Shown in pieces: positions 51,820 through 61,521 of a DNA stretch of 64,000 nucleotides. Position 1 is the stretch's first letter. Every line of letters begins with the position of its first letter. The DNA is from Clavibacter capsici (GTDB lineage: Bacteria; Actinomycetota; Actinomycetes; Actinomycetales; Microbacteriaceae), in the NCBI RefSeq assembly GCF_001280205.1, contig NZ_CP012573.1, forward strand, positions 186,001-250,000, written 5' to 3'. The notes under the pieces are model-generated. The model was not told the DNA's origin. It did no database searches and saw nothing but the letters and a program-made list of their open reading frames with translations. Position numbers and translations under genes: made by a program.

Positions 51820-52761
51820 GTGCCCTCCATCACCTCCGGGATCCTCGAGCCGTTCGCCCTCGACTTCCTCCAGCGCGCCCTCCTCGGCGGCGCGCTCGTC
51901 GCGATCCTCTGCGGCGTGGTGGGCACGTGGGTCGTCATCCGCGGCATGGCCTTCCTCGGCGAGGCGCTCGCCCACGGCATGCTGCCCGGCGTCGCGCTCG
52001 CCACCGTGCTCGGCCTGCCCGTGCTCGTCGGCGGCGCGCTGAGCGCGGTCGCGATGAGCCTCGGGATCGCCGCCCTCCAGCGCCGCGGCCGGCTCTCCTA
52101 CGACACGAGCATCGGCATGCTGTTCGTCGCGATGCTCGCGCTCGGGGTCGTCGTGATCTCGCACTCGGGCAGCTTCGCCACCGACGCCACCTCGATCCTC
52201 TTCGGCGACATCCTCGCCATCACCTCCCTCGACGTGGCGCTGCTCGCGGGCGCCGTCGTCGTGGGGCTCGGCGTCGCGTGGGCCTTCCACCGGCCGCTCG
52301 TGGCGCTCGCGCTGGATCCCCGCATCGCCGCCGTGCTGCGCCTCGGCCCCCGCTCGGCGCAGGCCGCGCTCGTGGGGCTCGTGACGCTCGCGGTCGTCGC
52401 GTCGTACCAGGCCGTCGGATCCCTGCTGGTCGTCGGCCTGCTGCTCGCGCCGGCCGTCGCGGCCGGGCACTGGACCGCGCGGATCCCCACCCGCATGGCG
52501 CTCGCGGCCGCGCTCGGCATCGCGTCGGTGTTCGTCGGGCTCCTCGTCTCGTGGCACGCGGCGACGGCCGCGGGCGCGTCCGTCGCGGCCACCGCGATCG
52601 CGGTCGCGGCGCTGTCCGGCGCGGCCCGCGCCTGCCTCACGGCGCTGCGGTCGCGACGGCCGGGCACGGACGGGGACGTGGGTCGCGACGACGACCGCGA
52701 CCGCGTCGGGGCCGACGCGCCCACCCGACCCCGGGCCGCCTCGGGCGCGCCCGCCGCATGA
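51820..52761 (+). CDS. aztB: AztB, zinc ABC transporter permease
   Basis: A 313-residue ZnuB-type membrane subunit with about eight helices: FLQRALLGGALVAILCGVVGTWVVIRGMAFLGEALAHGMLPGVA is the typical opening, with SYDTSIGMLFVAMLALGVVV and SYQAVGSLLVVGLLLAPA later. The C-terminal 35 residues are charged and disordered (RRPGTDGDVGRDDDRDR). GTG start. It leads the aztB-aztD-aztC-aztD transcript. Confidence 0.9.
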   Translation: MPSITSGILEPFALDFLQRALLGGALVAILCGVVGTWVVIRGMAFLGEALAHGMLPGVALATVLGLPVLVGGALSAVAMSLGIAALQRRGRLSYDTSIGMLFVAMLALGVVVISHSGSFATDATSILFGDILAITSLDVALLAGAVVVGLGVAWAFHRPLVALALDPRIAAVLRLGPRSAQAALVGLVTLAVVASYQAVGSLLVVGLLLAPAVAAGHWTARIPTRMALAAALGIASVFVGLLVSWHAATAAGASVAATAIAVAALSGAARACLTALRSRRPGTDGDVGRDDDRDRVGADAPTRPRAASGAPAA

Positions 52762-52820
52762 CCCCCGCGACGGCCGCCCGCCGCGATCCATCCCCCACCC
52801 CACCCCGACGAGAGGACCCC

Positions 52821-54056
52821 GTGCGCTCCCGCATCCCCGCCATCCCCCTGCTGGCCGGCCTCGCGCTCGCCCTGACCGCGTGCGCCACCGGCCCCGCGGC
52901 CGAGCCGACCGAGGATCCCGCCGCCTCCGACGAGCAGGGCGAGGGCCACGGCGCCGTCGCGGGCGCCGCCGAGCTCTCCGAGCCGCGCCTCGGCCTCACC
53001 GCGATCGACCCGACCGGCGCCGTCTCCCACCTCGACCTCCTCGACGAGTCGGTCGCCGACCTCGGCAGCATCGGCGCACCCACGGCCATGGACACCGACG
53101 GCCGCTACCTCTTCGCCCAGACGGACGCGGGCGTCGAGATCGTCGACAGCGGCGTCTGGACGTGGGACCACGTCGACCACTTCCACTACTACCGGGCGGA
53201 TCCGCGCCTCCTCGGCACGGTCGAGGGCGGCGGCACCGCCACGGTCGCGACGACCAACCTCTCCACCACGGGCGGCACGGGCCTCTTCTTCCCCGACTCC
53301 GGCGAGGCCGTGCTGCTCGACACCGAGGCGCTGTCGAAGGGCGAGATCACCGAGCGCTTCCGCCTCGACGGTGAGCCCGGGCCCGGCATGGTCGTGCCCG
53401 TCGGATCCCTCGCGCTCGTCACCGAGGGGCAGGGAGCCGACGCGGCGGTCGCCGGCTACACGGCCGACGGCGAGCGCACGGGCCTCGTCGAGCCGTGCCC
53501 GGATCCGGCCGGCACCATCACGACGCGCGTCGGCGCGGTCATCGGCTGCGGCGACGGCGCCCTGCTCGCCAGCGTGGACGGCGACGAGCTGAGCGTGGAG
53601 CGGATCCCGTACCCGGAGGGATCCACCGCACCGGCCGCCACGTCCTTCGACAACCGCGAGGGCCGGCCGACGGTCGCGGGCCTCGCCGGAGACCAGGGCA
53701 TCTGGCTGCTCGACACCCGCGAGCGCTCCTGGACGCTGCTCCCGGCGCCCGCCCCGCTCGTGCACGTCAACGCGGTCGACGACGCCGACGACCACCTCCT
53801 CGCGCTCACCCGCGACGGACGCGTGCTCGTGCTGTCCGCGGAGGACGGCACCGTGATCTCCGACACCGGGCCGCTCGTCGCCGACTCGATCGCGGCCGGC
53901 CGGATCCCCGCCCTCGTCGCCGACCAGCAGCGCGCCTACCTGTCGGGTCCGGTCGAGCGGCGGCTTCACGAGATCGACTACGCCGACGGCGCCCGCGTCG
54001 CGCGCACATTCGACACCGCGACCGAGCCCGCGTTCACCGCAGAGACCGGCCGATGA
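52821..54056 (+). CDS. AztD-like zinc metallochaperone, divergent copy
   Basis: A 411-residue lipoprotein (lipobox LALTAC near residue 19) with a beta-propeller-like body. The His-rich motif DHVDHFHYYRAD lies near residue 115, and the N-terminal linker holds GEGHG. It resembles AztD, the periplasmic protein that passes zinc to AztC, but lacks the CPGVHGEG and EAHHGV elements kept by the second copy at 55014. It may have taken over one of the binding sites. GTG start with GAGAGGA upstream; ATGA overlap with aztC. Confidence 0.8.
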   Translation: MRSRIPAIPLLAGLALALTACATGPAAEPTEDPAASDEQGEGHGAVAGAAELSEPRLGLTAIDPTGAVSHLDLLDESVADLGSIGAPTAMDTDGRYLFAQTDAGVEIVDSGVWTWDHVDHFHYYRADPRLLGTVEGGGTATVATTNLSTTGGTGLFFPDSGEAVLLDTEALSKGEITERFRLDGEPGPGMVVPVGSLALVTEGQGADAAVAGYTADGERTGLVEPCPDPAGTITTRVGAVIGCGDGALLASVDGDELSVERIPYPEGSTAPAATSFDNREGRPTVAGLAGDQGIWLLDTRERSWTLLPAPAPLVHVNAVDDADDHLLALTRDGRVLVLSAEDGTVISDTGPLVADSIAAGRIPALVADQQRAYLSGPVERRLHEIDYADGARVARTFDTATEPAFTAETGR

Positions 54057-54979
54057 GCGCCCGTCGGATCGGCGCCGCGCTCGCGGGCGCCGTCGCGGCC
54101 GCCGCGGCCGCCGTCGCCCTCACCGGCTGCGCGAGCGCGGGCGACGGCCGGCCGACCGTGTACGTCTCCACCAACATCCTCGGCGACGTCGTGGAGGAAC
54201 TGGTGGGCGACGAGGCCGAGGTCGTGACGCTCATGAAGCCGAACGCGGATCCGCACTCGTTCGAGATCTCCGCGCAGGAGGCCGCCCGCCTCCGCGCGGC
54301 CGACCTCGTCGTCTCCAACGGCCTCGGTCTCGAGGAGGGGCTGCAGCAGCACCTCGACGCGGCCACGGCCGCCGACGTGCCGTCCTTCGTCGCGGGCGAC
54401 GCCATCGAGGTGCTCGACTACGCCGAGGGAGACGCGGAGGGCATGCCCGACTCGCACTTCTGGACGGACCCCGCGCGCATGGTCGACGTCGTCGACGCGC
54501 TCGAGCCGGTGCTCGCGGGCATCGACGGCGTGGATCCCGCGGTGATCTCCTCGAACACCGCCGGGTACCGCGGCGAGCTCGAGGCGCTCGACGCGGAGAT
54601 GACGGCCGCGTTCGCCGCGATCCCCGCCGAGCGCCGCGCCCTCGTCACCAACCACCACGTCTTCGGCTACCTCGCCGACCGCTTCGGGTTCGAGGTCGTC
54701 GGCGCGGTGATCCCCGGCGGCACCACCCTCGCCGCGCCCTCCGCCAGCGACCTCGCCGACCTCGTGTCGGCCGTCGAGGAGACCGGCGTCCCCACGATCT
54801 TCGCGGAGTCCTCGTCGCCCGACCGCCTCGTGCAGGCGCTGGCGAGCGAGGCCGACATCCGCGTGGAGGTGGTCGAGCTGTTCACGGAGTCCCTCACGGG
54901 TCCCGAGGGCGGCGCCCCCGACTACCTCGCCATGATGCGCGTCAACACGCAGCGCATCGCCACCGGGCTCTCCCCCTGA
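54053..54979 (+). CDS. aztC: AztC, zinc-binding ABC transporter receptor
   Basis: A 308-residue cluster A-I metal receptor (ZnuA/TroA type), lipoprotein with lipobox VALTGC. Zinc ligands are expected at His in NADPHSFEIS, His in DSHFWTDPARM, His in VTNHHVFGYLADRFGF and the Asp/Glu in FAESSSPDRL. It lacks the long His-rich loop of ZnuA, as is typical for AztC, which gets zinc from the AztD chaperone. Coupled to the upstream AztD-like gene by ATGA. Confidence 0.9.
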   Translation: MSARRIGAALAGAVAAAAAAVALTGCASAGDGRPTVYVSTNILGDVVEELVGDEAEVVTLMKPNADPHSFEISAQEAARLRAADLVVSNGLGLEEGLQQHLDAATAADVPSFVAGDAIEVLDYAEGDAEGMPDSHFWTDPARMVDVVDALEPVLAGIDGVDPAVISSNTAGYRGELEALDAEMTAAFAAIPAERRALVTNHHVFGYLADRFGFEVVGAVIPGGTTLAAPSASDLADLVSAVEETGVPTIFAESSSPDRLVQALASEADIRVEVVELFTESLTGPEGGAPDYLAMMRVNTQRIATGLSP

Positions 54980-55013
54980 GCGCCCGCGATCACCCACACA
55001 GAAGGAACGACAC

Positions 55014-56225
55014 ATGCGCACCCCCCGCCTCCGACGGACCGGCATCGCCGCCGTCACCCTGGGCCTCGCCGCGACGCTCGCGGCCTGCTCCACCCCGGCT
55101 CCCGAGGGCTCCCCGTCCTCCGACGCGGCCGCCGGATCCGGCGAAGCAGCCGGACCCCGCGTCGCCGTCTCGTACGAGGGCGGCATCCTCGTCCTCGACG
55201 GCAAGACGCTCGAGACCGTCTCGGACCTCGACTCCGAGGAGTTCACCCGCCTCAACCCCGCGGGTGACGACCGGCACGTCATGGTCACGATGAGCGAGGG
55301 CTTCCAGGTGCTCGACACCGCGGCCGGCAGCGCCGACGAGGCCGAGCTCACCGACACGGTGTTCCCGGCGGACACCCCCGGCCACGTCGTCCGCCACGCG
55401 GGCAAGACGATCCTCTACGCCGACGGCACGAGCGACACCACGGTCTTCGACACCGCGGCCCTCTCCTCCACCGACGGCATGCCCGAGACCGAGACCATCG
55501 AGGGCGTCGAGGCGCACCACGGCGTCTCGATCGTCCTCGAGGACGGCACCTTCCTCACCACGGTCGGCAACGCGGACGGCCGCAACGGCGTCGAGGTCCG
55601 CGACGCGTCCGGCGCGGTCGTCGCGAAGACGGACCAGTGCCCCGGCGTGCACGGCGAGGGCACCGCGGCCGGCGAGGCCGTCGTCTTCGGCTGCGAGGAC
55701 GGCGCGATCCTGTACTCGGACGGCGAGATCACCAAGCTCACCGCGCCCGACCAGCCGTATGGCCGCATGGGCAACGCCTACGTGAGCGAGACCAGCCCGA
55801 TCGTCGTCGGCGACTACAAGTCCGACCCGGACGCCGAGGGCTACCTGCTCGAGGCCGTCACGCTGATCGACACCGAGGCGAAGAGCCTCCGCGTCGTCGA
55901 CCTGCCCGAGGGCGTCGGCTACACCTTCCGCGACGTCGCGCGCGGCCCGGACGACATGGCCTACATCCTCGGCTCCGACGGCGCGATCCACGTGCTCGAC
56001 CCCGCGACCGGCGAGCTGACCGACTCCTTCCCCGTCGTCGAGCCGTGGGAGAGCCCGGTGGAGTGGCAGGACCCGCACCCCGCGATCGTCGTCGCCGACG
56101 GCATCGGCTACGTGACGGAGCCGGCGTCGAAGGAGGTCCACGCGGTCGACCTCACGACGGGCGAGGTGCTCTCGAGCACGACCCTCGAGGTCACGCCGAA
56201 CGAGATGGCGGTCGCCGCGGGCTGA
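55014..56225 (+). CDS. aztD: AztD zinc metallochaperone, canonical-like copy
   Basis: A 403-residue lipoprotein (LAACS lipobox) with a seven-bladed-propeller repeat pattern (GGILVLDGKTLETV, LNPAGDDRHVMVTMSEGFQVLDTAAG). It keeps HVVRHAGKTILYADGT, VEAHHGVSIVLEDGT, CPGVHGEG and WQDPHPAIVV, which are typical of AztD, but where others have an HxDHxHYY element this one reads AAGSADEAELTD. That element is present in the copy at 52821, so the two look complementary. Ribosome site GAAGGA. Confidence 0.85.
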   Translation: MRTPRLRRTGIAAVTLGLAATLAACSTPAPEGSPSSDAAAGSGEAAGPRVAVSYEGGILVLDGKTLETVSDLDSEEFTRLNPAGDDRHVMVTMSEGFQVLDTAAGSADEAELTDTVFPADTPGHVVRHAGKTILYADGTSDTTVFDTAALSSTDGMPETETIEGVEAHHGVSIVLEDGTFLTTVGNADGRNGVEVRDASGAVVAKTDQCPGVHGEGTAAGEAVVFGCEDGAILYSDGEITKLTAPDQPYGRMGNAYVSETSPIVVGDYKSDPDAEGYLLEAVTLIDTEAKSLRVVDLPEGVGYTFRDVARGPDDMAYILGSDGAIHVLDPATGELTDSFPVVEPWESPVEWQDPHPAIVVADGIGYVTEPASKEVHAVDLTTGEVLSSTTLEVTPNEMAVAAG

Positions 56226-56239
56226 TCCGCAGCGGCAGG

Positions 56240-56273
56240 CGCGGGGCGCGGGGCGGATGCTCCGCGCCCCGCG
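56240..56273 (+). terminator. Perfect 12-bp stem terminator of the azt transcript
   Basis: CGCGGGGCGCGG (56240-56251) pairs perfectly with 56262-56273 around a 10-base loop, 15 bases after the AztD stop. Confidence 0.75.
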
Positions 56274-56464
56274 TCGTCGTGACGGCCGTCCCCGTCGGGC
56301 GCTCCGGCGGCGGCCGCTGTGGAGGATCGACCGCGGGCCGGCGCCGTCGCGTGGGAAGGTCCTGGCTCCTGCTCCGCGGCGCGCGGCGCGCGTCGCCGTC
56401 CTCGACCGGGACCCCCGCCCCGACGCCCGCTCCCGCGGTGCCGACCCGGAGGAGCGACGCCCGC

Positions 56465-57658
56465 ATGACGACCGTGACCGGAGCGCCCCGCGCCGCGCGC
56501 ATCCTCTTCTCGTTCGCCCGCGGCCGCGGTCATGCCGACCCGCTGATGCCCCTCGCGCGCGCGGCCGCGTCGGCGGGCCACGAGACGGCCCTCTGCGGAG
56601 CGCGCTCCGTCGTGCTCGACCAGACCGGCTTCGACCACCTCCACCCGCGCGAGGTGTCGACCATGCCGTCGACCGCGCAGCGGACCTGGCGGGAGGACGG
56701 CACCGGCGTCCTGACCCCCGTCTCCTCGTCCGGGCTCCTGCGGAACGTCGCGTCGTACTTCCTCGGTGACAGCGCCCGCGACGCGCGCGACGCCGTCCTC
56801 GGGATCGCCGCCGCGTGGCCGGCCGACGTCGTCGTCTGCGACGGGCAGGACTTCGGCGCCATGGTCGCGGCCGAGCGCCTCGGCATCCCGTGCGTCGTGG
56901 TCGACGTGTTCGCGACCGCGCCCGAGGGGTGGATCGAGCAGATCCGCGGGCCCATGCAGGGCTTCCGGGCGGAGGTCGGGCTCGGGCCCGACCCGGAGCT
57001 GCGCGTGCTCGACGGCCAGCTCGCCGTGATCCCGTTCCCCGCGTCGTTCCGCGCCCTCCGCGAGCGCCGCGCCCCCGTGACGCGCATGCGCCCCGAGGCG
57101 CCCCAGCGGGACCGCGACCACCCCGCCCTGGCCTGGCTCGCCGCGGGCGATGAGGAGCACCGGGTCTACGCGACGCTCGGCACGATCTTCAACAGGGCGT
57201 CGGGCGACCTGCTCCCGCGGATCATCCGGGCCCTCGAGTCGCTCCCCGTGCGCGCCCTGGTCACGACGGGGCCCGACATCGACCCGGCGGGCTTCCCAGT
57301 GTGCGGGCCGCACGTGCGCCTCGAGTCGTACGTGCCGCAGGACGGGGTGCTCGACGTGGTCGACCTCGTCGTCTCGCACGGCGGATCCGGCACCATGACC
57401 CAGTCCCTCTCCCACGGCGTGCCCCTGCTCGTGCTCCCGCTGGGGGCCGACCAGCTGCCCAACGGCGAGCGGGTGCGGGACCTGGGCGCGGGGGCGGTGC
57501 TCGACGCGCGGGCGACGCCGGCGGAGATCGCGACGCGGATCCGGGCCATGCTCGCGGATCCGTCGTCGCGCGCGGGCGCCGCGGCCGTGGCCGACGAGAT
57601 GCGCGCGCTGCCCGCGCCGGCGGATGTGGTGCGGCGCATCGAGGCGCTCGTCCGCTGA
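56465..57658 (+). CDS. GT1-type glycosyltransferase (MGT/UGT-like)
   Basis: A 397-residue cytoplasmic transferase moving a sugar from a nucleotide donor to a small molecule. The N-terminal acceptor domain starts RILFSFARGRGHADPLMPLARAA, and the C-terminal donor domain has the signature VSHGGSGTMTQSLSHGVPLLVLPLGADQLPNGERV. Related enzymes glycosylate macrolides, flavonoids or lipids. It is isolated: no biosynthetic genes adjoin it, so self-resistance or detoxification of a plant compound is possible. Ribosome site GGAGGAG. Confidence 0.88.
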   Translation: MTTVTGAPRAARILFSFARGRGHADPLMPLARAAASAGHETALCGARSVVLDQTGFDHLHPREVSTMPSTAQRTWREDGTGVLTPVSSSGLLRNVASYFLGDSARDARDAVLGIAAAWPADVVVCDGQDFGAMVAAERLGIPCVVVDVFATAPEGWIEQIRGPMQGFRAEVGLGPDPELRVLDGQLAVIPFPASFRALRERRAPVTRMRPEAPQRDRDHPALAWLAAGDEEHRVYATLGTIFNRASGDLLPRIIRALESLPVRALVTTGPDIDPAGFPVCGPHVRLESYVPQDGVLDVVDLVVSHGGSGTMTQSLSHGVPLLVLPLGADQLPNGERVRDLGAGAVLDARATPAEIATRIRAMLADPSSRAGAAAVADEMRALPAPADVVRRIEALVR

Positions 57659-57664
57659 CACGAC

Positions 57665-57690
57665 GGCGCCGCCTCCGGGGAGGCGGCGCC
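57665..57690. terminator. Perfect 12-bp hairpin
   Basis: GGCGCCGCCTCC (57665-57676) pairs with 57679-57690 with a very short GG loop (in practice a 10-bp stem), 7 bases after the glycosyltransferase stop. Confidence 0.72.
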
Positions 57691-57749
57691 GGGTGCGGGC
57701 TCAGGCCCGGGGGAGCGACGGGGAGCCGAGCGGATGCGCGGATCGCGGG

Positions 57750-57989
57750 TCACGCACCGGGCGGGCAGTGCGGATCCTGACCGGGCACGGGGAAGTCGGG
57801 TGCGGTGCAGCCGTGGAAGTGGCCGGCGCCGTGCGCGGCGGCCGTAGCCGCGACTTCGGTGCCGGTGCCGGTGCCGGTGCCGCCGGCGTGCACGGCGATC
57901 GGGCCGAGCAGGAGCGCGGCGCTGAGCGCGCCCAGCGCGAGGGCGACGCGCGCGGTGCTCGACGGGCGGCGCGGGGAGGTCATGGTCAT
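57750..57989 (-). CDS. Small secreted His/Gly-containing peptide
   Basis: A 79-residue product with a signal peptide (VALALGALSAALLLGPIAVHA) leaving about 45 residues: GGTGTGTGTEVA, then AHGAGHFHGCTAPDFPVPGQDPHCPPG. Three His near two Cys might bind metal. CAGGAG lies about 6 bases before the ATG, supporting translation. Function unknown. Confidence 0.65.
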   Translation of the reverse strand: MTMTSPRRPSSTARVALALGALSAALLLGPIAVHAGGTGTGTGTEVAATAAAHGAGHFHGCTAPDFPVPGQDPHCPPGA

Positions 57990-58210
57990 GGTGCATCTCC
58001 TGGTTCTCGGGGGCGGTCGTGGAGCGCGCCCGCTGCGACGGTCCCTGCGCAGCGGGCGACGAGACGAGGGTAGGAGCCCGCCGCGTCCGGCGACCGGGAC
58101 GCACGAGCCCTGTGGAGGGCGGCCCTTCCGGGTCCGGGGCGGGGCGGATGTGCCTTGCCGATCGCGCAAGGATCCGTGCGCCAGGCGACGGGACTCCGGA
58201 GACTCGATCC

Positions 58211-59197
58211 ATGGACATCACGCAGCGCATCGAAGGTCAGCAGGAGTGGGACGCGGTCGTCGTCGGGGGCGGCGTCGCGGGATCGAGCGCGGCGCTCATG
58301 CTCGCGCGCGCCCGCCGGAGCGTCCTCGTCGTGGACGCCGGCCAGCCCCGCAACGCGGTCGCCGCGCACATGCACGGCGTGCTCGGCCACGACGGGAAGC
58401 CGCCGCTCCAGCTCGTCGCCGAGGGGCGGCGCGAGATCGAGGGCTACGGCGGCGTCGTCGTCGACGGGCGGGTCGAGGGGATCGAGGCGGTCGGGGATCC
58501 CGCCGGCCCGCGCTTCCGCGTGACGCTCGACGGCGGCGCCGAGGTGCGCGCCCGCCGGGTGGTCCTCGCGACCGGCCTCGTCGACGTCCTGCCCGAGGTC
58601 GCCGGCCTCGCCGCGCACTGGGGCGCCGGCGTCGTCGTCTGCCCCTACTGCGACGGGTACGAGGTGCGCGACCGCCGCATCGGCGTGCTCGCGACCGGGC
58701 CCGGCAGCCTCCACCACGTGCAGATGCTGCGGCAGTGGTCGGCCGACGTCACGTTCCTCGTGGCGGGCGGCACGGCGGACGGCGCACCGCTGGAGATCGA
58801 CGAGGCGACGCGCGCCGGCATCGACGCCCGCGGCATCCGCGTGGAGGAGACCGCGGTCGTGCGCGTGCTCGGCGAGCGGGGCGCGCTCGAGGGTGTGGAG
58901 CTCGCCGACGGCCGGATCCTCGAGCTCGACTCCCTCTTCGCCATGCCCGGAATCGCGCCCCGCGACGGGTTCGCCCGCGCGCTCGGCGCCGCGACCGAGG
59001 AGACGCCGTGGGGCCCGTTCGTGGCGGCGGATCCGACGGGCCAGACGAGCGTGCCCGGCCTCCTCATCGCGGGCAACGCCTCGAGCGGATCCGCGAACGT
59101 GCCCGTCGCCATGGCGGCCGGCACCATGGCCGGTGCGATGGCGAACGCGGGGATGGTGACGGAGGACGTGGCGATCGCGGTGGCTGCCGCGCGGTAG
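58211..59197 (+). CDS. FAD/NAD(P)-dependent oxidoreductase, thioredoxin-reductase-like
   Basis: A 328-residue flavoprotein. The FAD site [19 protein letters not shown], a redox pair CPYCDGYEV (about residue 144) and the second FAD motif [10 protein letters not shown] are all present. True thioredoxin reductase has CATC, and its NADPH site has GxGxxA; here it reads [11 protein letters not shown]. This is therefore the related actinobacterial subgroup rather than the housekeeping enzyme. The partner is unknown. No regulator is coupled. Confidence 0.85.
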   Translation: MDITQRIEGQQEWDAVVVGGGVAGSSAALMLARARRSVLVVDAGQPRNAVAAHMHGVLGHDGKPPLQLVAEGRREIEGYGGVVVDGRVEGIEAVGDPAGPRFRVTLDGGAEVRARRVVLATGLVDVLPEVAGLAAHWGAGVVVCPYCDGYEVRDRRIGVLATGPGSLHHVQMLRQWSADVTFLVAGGTADGAPLEIDEATRAGIDARGIRVEETAVVRVLGERGALEGVELADGRILELDSLFAMPGIAPRDGFARALGAATEETPWGPFVAADPTGQTSVPGLLIAGNASSGSANVPVAMAAGTMAGAMANAGMVTEDVAIAVAAAR

Positions 59198-59220
59198 CGG
59201 TCCGCGCGTTCCCGACGTAA

Positions 59221-59243
59221 ACTTGAGTCCGCACGACTCAAGT
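59221..59243 (+). promoter_or_regulatory. HAIR element (HspR binding site)
   Basis: ACTTGAGT, a 7-base spacer, then ACTCAAGT, a perfect match to the HspR-associated inverted repeat, 21 bases before the clpB start. Heat-shock control by HspR of the DnaK operon follows from established actinobacterial biology. Confidence 0.9.
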
Positions 59244-59263
59244 ACGACCGAGAGAGGAACGCA

Positions 59264-61456
59264 GTGGCCAACATGCAGGGCGCGCCCGCCACCGACGAGA
59301 ACGCGAGGACCGCGCTCGAGCAGTACGGGGTGAACCTGACCGAGATCGCGAAGAGCGGCAAGCTCGACCCGGTCATCGGACGCGACGCGGAGATCCGGCG
59401 CATCAGCCAGGTGCTCACACGGCGCACCAAGAACAACCCGGTGCTCATCGGCGAGCCCGGCGTCGGCAAGACGGCCGTCGTCGAGGGCCTCGCGCAGCGC
59501 ATCGTCGCGGGCGACGTGGCCGACTCGCTGAAGGGCAAGCAGCTCGTGTCGCTGGATCTCGCGGCGCTCGTCGCCGGCGCCAAGTACCGCGGGGAGTTCG
59601 AGGAGCGGCTGAAGGCGGTGCTGAAGGAGATCGACGACGCGGACGGCGAGGTCATCACGTTCGTCGACGAGCTGCACACGCTCATGGGCGCGGGCGGCGG
59701 CGAGGGATCCGTCGCCGCGTCCAACATGCTCAAGCCCATGCTCGCGCGCGGCGAGCTGCGGCTCATCGGCGCGACGACCCTCGACGAGTACCGGCAGTAC
59801 ATCGAGAAGGACGCCGCGCTCGAGCGCCGGTTCCAGCAGGTGTACGTGGGCGAGCCGAGCGTCGAGGACACCGTCGCGATCCTCCGCGGGCTCAAGGGCC
59901 GGTACGAGGCGCACCACCAGGTGCCCATCACGGACGCGGCGCTCGTCGCGGCCGCGTCCCTCTCGAATCGCTACATCCCCGCCCGCCAGCTGCCCGACAA
60001 GGCCATCGACCTCATCGACGAGGCCGCGTCGCGGCTGCGGATGGAGATCGACTCGTCGCCCGTCGAGATCGACGAGCTGCGGCGCGCGGTCGACCGGATG
60101 CGGCTGGAGGAGCTCGCGCTCAAGCGCGAGAAGGACGAGGCGTCGAAGGCCCGGCTGGCGAAGCTGCGCGAGGACGTCGCGGCGCGCGAGCAGACCCTCG
60201 GCGAGCTGCAGCGGCGGTGGGAGGCGGAGCGCGCGAGCGTCAACCGCGTCGGCAAGCTGAAGGACGAGCTCAACGAGCTGCGGATCCGTGCCGAGCGGGC
60301 CCAGCGCGAGGGCAACCTGGAGAAGGCCTCGCGCCTGCTCTACGGCGAGATCCCGGTGATCGAGCGCGAGGTCGCGCAGGCGGAGGCCGCGGAGTCGGTG
60401 CCGTCGGCGGAGGACCGGCTCGTGAACGAGCAGGTGACCGCGGAGGACATCGCGGCGGTCGTCGCGGCGTGGACGGGGATCCCCGTCGGGCGGCTGCTCC
60501 AGGGCGAGACCGAGAAGCTGCTGCACCTCGAGCAGGAGCTCGGCAAGCGGCTCATCGGGCAGAAGCAGGCCGTGCGCGCCGTCGCGGACGCGGTGCGCCG
60601 CACGCGCGCCGGCATCTCGGATCCCGACCGGCCCACCGGGTCCTTCCTCTTCCTCGGCCCCACGGGCGTCGGCAAGACCGAGCTCGCGAAGGCGCTCGCC
60701 GAGTTCCTGTTCGACGACGAGAAGGCGATGGTCCGCATCGACATGAGCGAGTACGGCGAGAAGTTCGCCGTCTCGCGGCTCGTGGGCGCGCCTCCCGGCT
60801 ACGTCGGGTACGAGCAGGGCGGCCAGCTCACCGAGGCCGTGCGCCGGCGCCCGTACTCGGTGGTGCTGCTCGACGAGGTCGAGAAGGCGCACCCCGAGGT
60901 GTTCGACGTGCTGCTGCAGGTGCTCGACGACGGCCGGCTCACCGACGGGCAGGGGCGGACGGTCGACTTCCGCAACGTGATCCTCGTGCTCACCAGCAAC
61001 CTCGGCTCGCAGTTCATCAGCGATGCCACGCTGCCGCTCGACCAGCGCGAGCAGGCCGTGCAGCAGCTCGTGCGCCAGACCTTCAAGCCGGAGTTCGTGA
61101 ACCGGCTCGACGACATCGTCGTGTTCCAGACGCTGTCGATGGACGACCTCGCGCAGATCGTGGAGCTCTACATCGACCGGCTCGGCGTGCGGCTGTCCGA
61201 CCGTCGGCTCACGCTCGGGGTCACCCCGGACGCGCGCCGCTGGCTCGCCGAGCGCGGCCACGACCCGCTGTACGGCGCGCGTCCGCTGCGCCGGCTCATG
61301 CAGCGCGAGATCGACGACCGTCTGGCGCGCGAGCTCCTCGCGGGCGACGTGCGCGACGGCGACGCGGTGCGGGTGGACCTCGCGCCGGACGGCGAGGGGC
61401 TCACGGTCGCGCGCGCCTGGAGCGACGAGCCGGGGGAGCAGGCGCCCGACGCCTGA
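59264..61456 (+). CDS. clpB: ClpB-type disaggregase without the N-terminal domain
   Basis: A 730-residue Hsp100 chaperone that extracts proteins from aggregates with DnaK. NBD1 has GEPGVGKT (63-70). About 265-390 is the coiled-coil middle domain that distinguishes ClpB from ClpA/ClpC ([20 protein letters not shown] onward). NBD2 has GPTGVGKT near 465. The usual Clp_N domain (about 150 residues) is missing; the protein starts directly before NBD1. No ClpP-binding loop is seen. It is driven by the HAIR element just upstream, with AGAGAGGA before the GTG, and ends at a strong terminator. Confidence 0.92.
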   Translation: MANMQGAPATDENARTALEQYGVNLTEIAKSGKLDPVIGRDAEIRRISQVLTRRTKNNPVLIGEPGVGKTAVVEGLAQRIVAGDVADSLKGKQLVSLDLAALVAGAKYRGEFEERLKAVLKEIDDADGEVITFVDELHTLMGAGGGEGSVAASNMLKPMLARGELRLIGATTLDEYRQYIEKDAALERRFQQVYVGEPSVEDTVAILRGLKGRYEAHHQVPITDAALVAAASLSNRYIPARQLPDKAIDLIDEAASRLRMEIDSSPVEIDELRRAVDRMRLEELALKREKDEASKARLAKLREDVAAREQTLGELQRRWEAERASVNRVGKLKDELNELRIRAERAQREGNLEKASRLLYGEIPVIEREVAQAEAAESVPSAEDRLVNEQVTAEDIAAVVAAWTGIPVGRLLQGETEKLLHLEQELGKRLIGQKQAVRAVADAVRRTRAGISDPDRPTGSFLFLGPTGVGKTELAKALAEFLFDDEKAMVRIDMSEYGEKFAVSRLVGAPPGYVGYEQGGQLTEAVRRRPYSVVLLDEVEKAHPEVFDVLLQVLDDGRLTDGQGRTVDFRNVILVLTSNLGSQFISDATLPLDQREQAVQQLVRQTFKPEFVNRLDDIVVFQTLSMDDLAQIVELYIDRLGVRLSDRRLTLGVTPDARRWLAERGHDPLYGARPLRRLMQREIDDRLARELLAGDVRDGDAVRVDLAPDGEGLTVARAWSDEPGEQAPDA

Positions 61457-61461
61457 TCACC

Positions 61462-61505
61462 CGACGGCCCGTCGCGCACCCCACCCGGTGCGCGACGGGC
61501 CGTCG
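61462..61505. terminator. Perfect 19-bp stem bidirectional terminator
   Basis: CGACGGCCCGTCGCGCACC (61462-61480) pairs perfectly with 61487-61505 around a 6-base loop, between clpB and the convergent GH36 gene. Confidence 0.88.
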
Positions 61506-61521
61506 CCGTGTCCGGGGCGGA

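Noticed and set aside
57986-61261. 1091-residue frame antisense to clpB
   Set aside because: Same GC artefact; the sense strand encodes a complete ClpB with HAIR promoter and terminator.
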